36,964 nt of DNA from Bacilli bacterium (GTDB lineage: Bacteria; Bacillota_I; Bacilli_A; Izemoplasmatales; Hujiaoplasmataceae): contig JAFGQT010000079.1 of NCBI GenBank assembly GCA_016935515.1, forward strand, positions 1-36,964, in the 5' to 3' direction. Shown piece after piece: positions 16,506 to 23,416 of this stretch. Position 1 is the stretch's first letter. Each line of letters begins with the position of its first letter. Under the pieces are notes generated by a model that saw only the letters and a list, made by a program, of their open reading frames with translations, made no database searches and was not told where the DNA came from. The position numbers were made by a program, and so were the translations under genes.

Positions 16506-18272
16506 ATGAACATATCGATCAAGAACAAACTTGAAACCCTCCCTGAAGCACCTGGAAGTTATCAGATGCTCGATTCGGGCAACAATATCATCTACGTCGG
16601 GAAAGCCAAGAATCTCCGCAATCGGGTGAAAAGTTACTTCACCGGCAGCCACGACCTCAAGACCCAAACGTTGGTTTCAAACATTGTCGATTTCAATTAC
16701 ATCGTGACTTCATCCGAATTGGAGGCTTTCCTTCTGGAGCTTGCCTTAATCAAGGAACACCAACCTCGGTTCAACATCATGTTGACGGATGATAAAACAT
16801 ATCCTTATATCGAGATAACGAACGAGAAATATCCTCGATTGGTCATTACCAGAAAAATATCAAAAAAAAGCAAAAATGTCTTTGGTCCGTTTCCGGACGC
16901 CTTCTCCGCAAGAGAAACATTACAGCTTCTGAATCGGATCTTTCCATTTCGCAAATGTGTCAAGATGCCGAAGAAAGTTTGCCTTTACTATCATATTGGG
17001 CAATGCCTAGGTCCTTGTGAATACGCCGTTGAACCGCAAATATATGAAGATATGATTCAGAAGGTCAAGAAATTCATGACCGGACACAACCAAGATTTGA
17101 TCCGTGAACTTGAAATGAAGATGCAGCATCATTCCCAAAACCTTGAATATGAGAAAGCCAAGGAGTATAAAGATTTGCTCAACGCCGTTGACCGGACCAC
17201 ACAAAAACAGAAGATCATCTTCAACGACCTCCGCAATCGCGATATCATCAACTATCATGTCTATGACAATTATATGTGCATTGCCATCCTGTTCATGCGA
17301 CAGGGGAAGATCATTTTTTCCGAAGCAGACATCGTAACTTTTTATTCGACGCAAGAAGAGGCGTTCATCGATTATCTTGCCCAGTTTTATGACCGGCATC
17401 TTGTACCCGAGGAAGTTGTCTTGCCTGATGCGATGGATTATTCTTTATTGAATCAAGTTCTCAACAACAGGCAATTCGTTCCACAACGTGGCAAGAAACT
17501 CCAGCTTCTAGAGATGGCAAGGCAAAACGCCGAGATCCAATTGCAGAATAACCTGCAGACCTATTTGCGCAAGCATGAAAAAACGATTGGCGCATTGGAA
17601 AAACTTGGCGACTTGATCGGTATTGACACTCCTACCAGAATCGAAGCTTTCGACAACTCCAATACTATGGGCGCGAATCCAGTATCGGCACTGGTAGTAT
17701 TCACCAACGGACTAGCGGATCGGAAGAACTACCGAAAATTCAAGGTTAAAAGCGTCAGCCAACCCGATGACTACAACACGATGAAAGAAATCATTTATCG
17801 GCGTTATCAGCGGTTGTTGATGGAAGCCGGTAAAATGCCGGATCTGATCGTGATGGATGGAGGTCTGATCCAAGTTCGGGCTGCTAGAGAGGTTTTGGCA
17901 TCGCTCAGTTTGAGTGTGCCTGTCATTGGCCTTAAAAAAGACTCCAAACACAAAACTGATGTTCTGATTGGTTTGGACGATCAAGAGTACAAACTTGATC
18001 GGCATGATCCGCTTTACATCCTCTTAAATAAGATTCAAGAGGAAGCTCACAGGTTTGCGATCACTTTCCATCGTGACAAGCAACAAAAACAGATTTATGC
18101 TTCGATACTTGACGCGATACCGAAAATCGGTTCTGTCACAAAAACGAAGCTTTTGCAAAAATATAAGACATTGGACAATATCAGGAATGCCAAGGATGAT
18201 GCTTTGCGCAGCGATGGCTTGACTCTAGAACAGATTGCCAATTTGCGAATAGCTTTGGGCGAAGCCAAGTGA
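16506..18272 (+). CDS. uvrC: Excinuclease ABC subunit C
   Basis: This 588-residue nuclease makes both incisions in nucleotide excision repair with UvrA and UvrB. The N-terminal GIY-YIG domain is clear (PGSYQML at 16-22, IIYVGKAKNLRNRV at 28-41). A UVR motif for UvrB contact lies near 198-232. The RNase H-like 5'-incision domain begins around 375, with the catalytic Asp in FDNSN (Asp383). The C-terminal helix-hairpin-helix is LDAIPKIGSVTKTKLLQKY. ATG 16506 was chosen over in-frame GTG 16497 because AGGGTG lies 6 bases upstream of it. The stop is TGA. Two further genes follow on the same strand and may share its transcript. Confidence 0.96.
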   Translation: MNISIKNKLETLPEAPGSYQMLDSGNNIIYVGKAKNLRNRVKSYFTGSHDLKTQTLVSNIVDFNYIVTSSELEAFLLELALIKEHQPRFNIMLTDDKTYPYIEITNEKYPRLVITRKISKKSKNVFGPFPDAFSARETLQLLNRIFPFRKCVKMPKKVCLYYHIGQCLGPCEYAVEPQIYEDMIQKVKKFMTGHNQDLIRELEMKMQHHSQNLEYEKAKEYKDLLNAVDRTTQKQKIIFNDLRNRDIINYHVYDNYMCIAILFMRQGKIIFSEADIVTFYSTQEEAFIDYLAQFYDRHLVPEEVVLPDAMDYSLLNQVLNNRQFVPQRGKKLQLLEMARQNAEIQLQNNLQTYLRKHEKTIGALEKLGDLIGIDTPTRIEAFDNSNTMGANPVSALVVFTNGLADRKNYRKFKVKSVSQPDDYNTMKEIIYRRYQRLLMEAGKMPDLIVMDGGLIQVRAAREVLASLSLSVPVIGLKKDSKHKTDVLIGLDDQEYKLDRHDPLYILLNKIQEEAHRFAITFHRDKQQKQIYASILDAIPKIGSVTKTKLLQKYKTLDNIRNAKDDALRSDGLTLEQIANLRIALGEAK

Positions 18273-18296
18273 TATCAGGAAGAGACGAGGTTTAAT

Positions 18297-19217
18297 ATGA
18301 CACAATTTATTTGCGGACTGCTTCACGGAGTCGATGAATCAAAACGGGTACTGGCTATCAAGACAAAACATCGAGTTCGTTTTTTCTATATGGCAAAGAG
18401 CATCTTCTCGACCTTCATGAATTATTTTGGACCCGGAATTTACGTATTTATGACTGTAACAAAGGAATCAAGAACGTACAAAGGCTACCGTGTACAGAAT
18501 GTCATCAATGTCGACAAGGTCATGGAACCCAATCGTCAGAAGCCGAAACTGTTTTATGATCTTTCGATAATCAGGAGCGGCATTCGAACGATCGTCAATA
18601 CGGACAAGCCGAAGTTGTTTCTTGATCTGGAAATGTCTATGCCGCCATACAGGAACTACCAGACTTTTGTTTCTGAAGTGATTCAAGCAGGAATGGTCCT
18701 CTCTGATGATCAAGACAAACTCTTGATTGAACACGCTTTTTTCATCAAACCAAAGTTATTTCCAGATATCAGCGAACGTACGCGCAAGTTTCTCAAGATC
18801 CAACAGAATGAAGTCGATGCAGGCAAGGATTATCATGAATTTCATCGGATATTCATGGACATTCTGAGAAAATACAGGCCGACAATCTATGTTTGGGGAA
18901 AAAACGACAAACTAGAACTTAAGAAGATGAACTCTATCCATCAACTTGAGGATTTCACCGTCAAGGCTCAATTTGTGGATTTATTGCAGCTGCACAAGAT
19001 CTACTTCAACCTTAAAAACGATTTGGGCTTGTTCGCGGCTTACAACATGTATTCCACCGAAGCTCTTGATCAGCAGCGACATGATGCGTTCCAAGATGCC
19101 TCGATAACGAGAAATGTTTTTTTCTGGTTCCGTGAAGTCGCCAATGGCAGACTCGCCGTTGAACTAGGCAAGGATCTTAGCGACAAGAAGGAGAACGAGA
19201 ATGAAAACAAGAGCTGA
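18297..19217 (+). CDS. DEDDh exonuclease-like protein with an extra N-terminal domain
   Basis: This encodes 306 residues. The second half looks like a DnaQ/KapD-type 3'-5' exonuclease fold. Motif I is FLDLEMSMPPY with Asp110 and Glu112, motif II is YVWGKNDKLELKK with Asp204, and motif III is HDAFQDA with His262 and Asp267, so the two-metal residues appear complete. The first about 100 residues (MTQFICGLLHGVDESKRVLA, then a basic beta-rich stretch) form a domain I do not recognise; it may be a nucleic-acid-binding barrel. The end is Lys/Glu/Asn-rich. It starts 24 bases after uvrC with GAGG upstream, and its last 17 bases overlap the symporter gene. RNA or DNA processing is likely; the substrate is unknown. 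Confidence 0.72.
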   Translation: MTQFICGLLHGVDESKRVLAIKTKHRVRFFYMAKSIFSTFMNYFGPGIYVFMTVTKESRTYKGYRVQNVINVDKVMEPNRQKPKLFYDLSIIRSGIRTIVNTDKPKLFLDLEMSMPPYRNYQTFVSEVIQAGMVLSDDQDKLLIEHAFFIKPKLFPDISERTRKFLKIQQNEVDAGKDYHEFHRIFMDILRKYRPTIYVWGKNDKLELKKMNSIHQLEDFTVKAQFVDLLQLHKIYFNLKNDLGLFAAYNMYSTEALDQQRHDAFQDASITRNVFFWFREVANGRLAVELGKDLSDKKENENENKS

Positions 19218-20727
19218 CGGGACTGTACCCGTATTGTCGAAAGTTGCCTATGGTTCCGGTGACATGTCATTCACGTTTGGAACCGCGATCACAGGTTTTT
19301 ATCTCCTTATTTTCCTTACTAACGTCGTTGGGTTAAAAGGCTATATGGCTTCCTTGATCATTTTCATCGGCTTCTTGTGGGATGCGATAACCGATCCTAT
19401 CGTTGGTTATTACTCCGATCAGATTAATTCCCGGATCGGCAGAAGAAGGACTTTGATTTTGTGGGCGATCGTTCCGCTCGGATTGTCATTTTTTGCCATA
19501 TTCGGCATATCGACCCTTATCGCCAAACTTTCACCGGAAATGATGGGACTGATGAACGCCCAGATCAACATTGTCTTGTGGCTCAAGACAGCATTGGTAC
19601 TCGTAGTATACCTGCTCTTTTATTTATGCTACACCTTAGCATACATTCCTTATATATCGTTGATCAACGATATGACGAAGAAGTACCATGAACGAACGAA
19701 ACTGACGGGATACAGGATGGTTTTCACAATCGTTGCGACAATCGTCGCCGTTGCCGTACCTGATTTGATCATGGGCGACGTTACGTTGACTCATTCTGGA
19801 GACCAGTTCGTGCTTATATCTGCCATATTCGGTGTATTGATGGTCTTGATCCTTGTTTTTTCTGTCGCATTTACGTATGAACTTCCGACGAAAGAAAAAG
19901 TTGAAAAGGCGAAGTTCAGGTTTTACAAGGATTTTGTCGCCTGTTTCAAAGAACCAGATTTTCGTCGGACTGCATTTGCTTTCATGTTTTCCTTGGCGGC
20001 GATCTTTGTGCTACAGGATACGATCCAGTACTATGTAAACTACTGGTTATTGTCGCCTGAGTTGTTTCTCCCGCTTGCAGGTTCGGTTTTGGTTCTGGGA
20101 TTCTTGAGCGTCATCTTCTGGGTATATGTATCCAATCGCATTGGCAAGAAGTACACGCTTTATATCGGCAGTCTATGCTGGGTAGTGGCGTTCTTGATGC
20201 TGATGGGATTACCACAACTTGAGTTTGCGGAAGTAGCGCTTGAATTCGAGAATGAGACATATATATTGCCACTTGGCATGGCTGACGCAATCAAGTCATT
20301 TCCTTGGTGGGGCTGGATCGCAGTGTTTATCTTAGGTCTGGGTATGGGGAATATCCATCTTAGCGCATATGGAATGTATCCCGATTCGATCAGCTTGATT
20401 GCGAAAGACAATCCGGATAAAGAAGGCAGTTTCTTTGGTTCTGTTTCATTTTTGCAGAAAGTCGGCATCGGGTTAGCGACCTTGGTGATCGGACCGATAC
20501 TTGATTTGTTCGGATATACTGCCAAACCAGATGCCTCATGGTTCGAGAACTTGGCAGAGGCATCTTTGTCAATAGACAACACTTGGCTGTATTTGCAGGC
20601 AGATTCAGCTGCTCCAATGGCAATCAAACTGACTTTCTGTCTGCTTCCGATAGTCCTGATGCTTTTTGCCGCTTGGTCGGTAAGAGAATACAAAGGCGAT
20701 GAAATATTGAAACAAGAAAAAAGATGA
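19201..20727 (+). CDS. GPH-family (MelB-like) sodium/proton-sugar symporter, MFS fold
   Basis: This encodes 508 residues with about 12 hydrophobic segments. The start VAYGSGDMSFTFGTAITGFY and the loop WDAITDPIVGYYSDQINSRI followed by GRRR are the signatures of the glycoside-pentoside-hexuronide:cation symporter family. The Asp residues of the first loop are kept. A second landmark is YIPYISLINDMTKKYHERTKL in the cytoplasmic region. The substrate may be a sugar or related compound and cannot be read from the sequence. The ATG has AAGGAG upstream and overlaps the exonuclease gene by 17 bases. No sugar-metabolism gene lies nearby, which is unusual for this family. A bidirectional terminator covers its end. 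Confidence 0.85.
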   Translation: MKTRADGTVPVLSKVAYGSGDMSFTFGTAITGFYLLIFLTNVVGLKGYMASLIIFIGFLWDAITDPIVGYYSDQINSRIGRRRTLILWAIVPLGLSFFAIFGISTLIAKLSPEMMGLMNAQINIVLWLKTALVLVVYLLFYLCYTLAYIPYISLINDMTKKYHERTKLTGYRMVFTIVATIVAVAVPDLIMGDVTLTHSGDQFVLISAIFGVLMVLILVFSVAFTYELPTKEKVEKAKFRFYKDFVACFKEPDFRRTAFAFMFSLAAIFVLQDTIQYYVNYWLLSPELFLPLAGSVLVLGFLSVIFWVYVSNRIGKKYTLYIGSLCWVVAFLMLMGLPQLEFAEVALEFENETYILPLGMADAIKSFPWWGWIAVFILGLGMGNIHLSAYGMYPDSISLIAKDNPDKEGSFFGSVSFLQKVGIGLATLVIGPILDLFGYTAKPDASWFENLAEASLSIDNTWLYLQADSAAPMAIKLTFCLLPIVLMLFAAWSVREYKGDEILKQEKR

Positions 20728-20749
20728 ACCGGCTGGGTTCATCTTTTTT
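20717..20749. terminator. Bidirectional terminator between the symporter and RNase J genes
   Basis: A 14-bp perfect stem, AAAAAAGATGAACC (20717-20730) with GGTTCATCTTTTTT (20736-20749), has a 5-base loop. The A and T flanks give a U tract on both strands, and it overlaps the 3' ends of the two convergent genes. Confidence 0.92.
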
Positions 20750-22427
20750 ATAGAATCATTATTACTGGCATGATCATTGGTTGTCTGCCTGTCTTTTGAT
20801 CTACATATCTTGCAAATGTTTTAGTCAGATCGTTTTTCATGCCGCTGATATTCAGTTTTTTTCCTTGAACCAGATATTTGTCGGTCACGTTCAAAGCTAG
20901 TTCCTGAAGATCACGAAGCATTGCGACATTGTCTTTCATGAAAATGAAGCCTTTTGAGACGATTGATGGCGTGCAGATCACTTCCAAACGTTCTTGGTTG
21001 ATTGTCATAACGACGGACAGGAGACCATCTTCGGAAAGTTCGCGTCTGTCCTTGATGACTTGTGAACCTACTTCGCCAATTGCGGAACCGTCGACATAAA
21101 CATCCGAAGTTTGGATTTTTCCGGCGATGCGAGCTCCTTCTTTAGATACAGCAAGCACATCGCCGTTATCCATGATAAAGGCGTTTTCCGGCTTAACTCC
21201 TGTGTCAATCGCATGTTCGGCATGTCTTTTTAGCATTCTGTACTCGCCGTGAATCGGAACGAAATATTTCGGCTTCATCAGTTTAAGCATCAATTTTTGT
21301 TCGTGTTGGCCACCGTGTCCGGAAGCATGGACGTCCGCAAACGGTGATTGCGCGATGACGTGGGCACCGTTCTTGTAAAGCAGGTTGATCGTTTTGTTTA
21401 TACTTTCTTGGTTTCCGGGAATCGGCGATGAAGACAATATTACGGTATCGCCCGGAATTAGGGTGATTTGCTTATGGGTTCCGGAAGCTATTCTGGTCAA
21501 TGCGGCCAATGGTTCGCCTTGTGATCCAGTGCAAAGAATAGTGATGTTGTTTTGTTTCAAGCCGTGGATATTGCGACTGAAAAGAAAGGTCCCGTAAGGA
21601 GCCTTGATATATCCTAGTTTCAAGCCGACATCGATGTTTTTCTCCATGGATCGACCAAACACAGCGATTTTTCGGTCTGTAAGGACAGAGGCTTCGACGA
21701 TTTGTTGGACGCGATGGACATTTGAAGCGAAAGTGGAGATAATGACTCGACCGGGTATTTTCTTGAACAACTCCTTGATTGTTTCGCTGACGACTTTCTC
21801 AGAAGTGGTGAAATCATCAAGTTCCGAGTTTGTCGAGTCGGACATTAGGCATAGGACACCTTCCTCACCAATACGGGCCATCTTATGATAATTGGAATCG
21901 TTGCCTGTGGGTGAGAAGTCGAATTTGAAGTCTCCGGTATGGACGATATTGCCTTCTGGAGTGCCAATCTTAATGCCGAAAGAATCCGGAATCGAATGAT
22001 TGGTCCGGAAAAAGCTGACTGACAGGTTTTTGAAACGAATTACGTCTGATTCATGGTACTCTTGCAGATTGAGCGACAAGTTGGAGTGTTCCTCCATCTT
22101 GACGCGGATAAGTCCCAGAGACAAACCGGAAGCGTAGACCACAGGTACTCTTACCATTTTCAATAAAAATGGTATTCCGCCAATGTGGTCTTCATGGCCG
22201 TGGCCAATGAAAAGTGCCCGAATCTTGTTCTGGTTTTCGATCAAATATGTATAATCGGGAATAACGTAATCGATGCCCATCAGATGTTCGTCAGGGAATA
22301 AAAGCCCTGAATCGATGATGATGAGTTCATCACGATATTCCACGCAGTACATATTTTTTCCGACTTCTCCCAATCCTCCGAGTGCAAAAATCCCGACTTC
22401 GTTGTTCTTCAAGATTTGATTTTGCAT
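20748..22427 (-). CDS. rnj: Ribonuclease J
   Basis: This 559-residue metallo-beta-lactamase/beta-CASP nuclease has both endonuclease and 5'-3' exonuclease activity in RNA processing and decay. It starts VGIFALGGLGEVGKNMYCVE. It carries the metal-binding GHGHEDHIGG and the downstream signatures HTGDFKFD, SDSTN, STFASNVHRVQQ, ASGHGGQHEQKLM and PIHGEYRMLKRHAEHA. I placed the start at the ATG ending at 22427; extra upstream codons reading to 22607 would run through the promoter and lack similarity. AAAGGA lies about 11 bases upstream. Only one RNase J is visible here; a J1/J2 distinction cannot be made from this window. It is convergent with the symporter gene. Confidence 0.94.
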   Translation of the reverse strand: MQNQILKNNEVGIFALGGLGEVGKNMYCVEYRDELIIIDSGLLFPDEHLMGIDYVIPDYTYLIENQNKIRALFIGHGHEDHIGGIPFLLKMVRVPVVYASGLSLGLIRVKMEEHSNLSLNLQEYHESDVIRFKNLSVSFFRTNHSIPDSFGIKIGTPEGNIVHTGDFKFDFSPTGNDSNYHKMARIGEEGVLCLMSDSTNSELDDFTTSEKVVSETIKELFKKIPGRVIISTFASNVHRVQQIVEASVLTDRKIAVFGRSMEKNIDVGLKLGYIKAPYGTFLFSRNIHGLKQNNITILCTGSQGEPLAALTRIASGTHKQITLIPGDTVILSSSPIPGNQESINKTINLLYKNGAHVIAQSPFADVHASGHGGQHEQKLMLKLMKPKYFVPIHGEYRMLKRHAEHAIDTGVKPENAFIMDNGDVLAVSKEGARIAGKIQTSDVYVDGSAIGEVGSQVIKDRRELSEDGLLSVVMTINQERLEVICTPSIVSKGFIFMKDNVAMLRDLQELALNVTDKYLVQGKKLNISGMKNDLTKTFARYVDQKTGRQPMIMPVIMIL

Positions 22428-22473
22428 CGTGAGATAAATCCTTTCGTGGCTAGAAGCGATTTGCGTTAACATA

Positions 22474-22502
22474 ATTATACAGGAAAACTGTGACTTTTGC
22501 AA
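22474..22502 (-). promoter_or_regulatory. Promoter of the RNase J gene
   Basis: On the minus strand: TTGCAA (22502-22497), a 17-base spacer and TATAAT (22479-22474). It gives a leader of about 40 bases. Confidence 0.75.
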
Positions 22503-22533
22503 ACGTATAATCCGATTTATTTCGCTCTGTTCC

Positions 22534-22562
22534 TTGATTTTTACATTGTTAGGGCTTACAAT
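22534..22562 (+). promoter_or_regulatory. Promoter of the DUF2500-like gene leader
   Basis: TTGATT (22534-22539), a 17-base spacer and TACAAT (22557-22562). Transcription would begin near 22569 and run straight into the hairpin at 22601-22634. Confidence 0.6.
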
Positions 22563-22600
22563 TGAATCGAGGCTTGCGGATGCTTTAAGTTCGCAGGACA

Positions 22601-22634
22601 AAAGCACTAAACCCAGAATTTTAGTGTTTTTTTT
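22601..22634 (+). terminator. Terminator-like hairpin just before the DUF2500-like gene (candidate attenuator)
   Basis: Bases 22601-22611 pair with 22620-22630 (core CACTAAA with TTTAGTG), with an 8-base loop and eight T (22627-22634). It lies 20 bases before the start codon at 22655, and about 32 bases after the predicted transcription start. Confidence 0.7.
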
Positions 22635-22654
22635 CTCAGAATCGAGGCTAGTTA

Positions 22655-23350
22655 ATGGGACCAGATGTAATTCTCATCGCTTTATTCGCCATCGTTATCG
22701 GATTGGTGAGTGTTGTAATCGCTTCTGTAATTGCAAAGATCAACCGAGCAAGGGCAGTTTATATTGAAAACCACAAAGAAAAATCAACTGTAGTCGAGGT
22801 CGGCAAGGAAAGTCATGGAGCTAATAATTACTATGCTGTTTTCGCTAAACTCGGAGGAGAAAGAGTCAGAATTGCTATTGACAAAAAGCTTTATGATTCG
22901 CTCTATCATCAAGAAGTTGGGTTTCTTGCGGAAAGAAAGGGGAAACTACTATTTTGGGAACCTTTCGAGAGCAAACCAGATCTTAAATCTTTCTTCGATC
23001 CAACGAAGCAAAGGGGTAATTTGCTTAAGATAAGACTCCAAGCACCCAAATTTCATTTCAGCGTTGCACTTTCGGATGGCATCACTTCAGATTTGGAAGA
23101 AGCCAGAAGTTATGTCGATGTAATGCTTGAAAACAAAACCGATCACTTCATTGCTTTCGATTCGGACATGGCCGTACTTGAAATATCCGGAAACGGTAAA
23201 GATGATAAATTTGAAGTACGCTATGTGCTTGAAAACAAGGAATACTTGTTGACAACTGACAAACACGAAGTCGTCAAAGAAATCCTGGACCTTCATTTTG
23301 CGAATGATTCTCCAATTGGGATGTTTCCATTTCATGAGAGTTTGAGATAA
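22655..23350 (+). CDS. Membrane-anchored DUF2500-like protein
   Basis: This encodes 231 residues. A single N-terminal transmembrane segment (about 4-27) is followed by a small beta-rich domain: Val-Glu-Val-Gly-Lys at about 47, YYAVFAKLGGERVRIAIDKK, then LYDSLYHQEVGFLAERKGKL. This follows the pattern of DUF2500 proteins (a short membrane-anchored barrel with a Y-x-x-L-x-x-G-x-x-G-x-L core). The C-terminal about 120 residues (from LLKIRLQAPKFHFSVALSDG) are not recognised. The ribosome binding site is weak (GAGGC). A promoter and a terminator-like hairpin stand directly upstream, so expression may be controlled by read-through. The DUF2500 link is a judgement by pattern, and the function is unknown. 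Confidence 0.7.
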   Translation: MGPDVILIALFAIVIGLVSVVIASVIAKINRARAVYIENHKEKSTVVEVGKESHGANNYYAVFAKLGGERVRIAIDKKLYDSLYHQEVGFLAERKGKLLFWEPFESKPDLKSFFDPTKQRGNLLKIRLQAPKFHFSVALSDGITSDLEEARSYVDVMLENKTDHFIAFDSDMAVLEISGNGKDDKFEVRYVLENKEYLLTTDKHEVVKEILDLHFANDSPIGMFPFHESLR

Positions 23351-23386
23351 GTCCTTCGCTTAAGGGAATTATTGTCTTTATAGATG

Positions 23387-23395
23387 TGATATAAT
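23387..23395 (+). promoter_or_regulatory. Extended -10 promoter of priA-fmt
   Basis: TGA-TATAAT forms an extended -10; no convincing -35 box lies at 17 bases. The ribosome binding site GAGGAGGTGAGA follows, giving a short leader before GTG 23417. Confidence 0.7.
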
Positions 23396-23416
23396 GTTTT
23401 TTGAGGAGGTGAGAAC

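Noticed and set aside
22580-22588. A tiny ATG-CTT-TAA reading frame in the DUF2500-like leader, as a leader peptide
   Set aside because: Two codons, no ribosome binding site; too short to support.
22428-22607. An upstream extension of RNase J by 60 residues
   Set aside because: The extension runs over the promoter (22474-22502) and has no RNase J similarity; the ATG ending at 22427 fits the family start.
23352-23368. An inverted repeat (TCCTT / AAGGGA) after the DUF2500-like gene as a terminator
   Set aside because: The stem is only about 5 bp and no T run follows.
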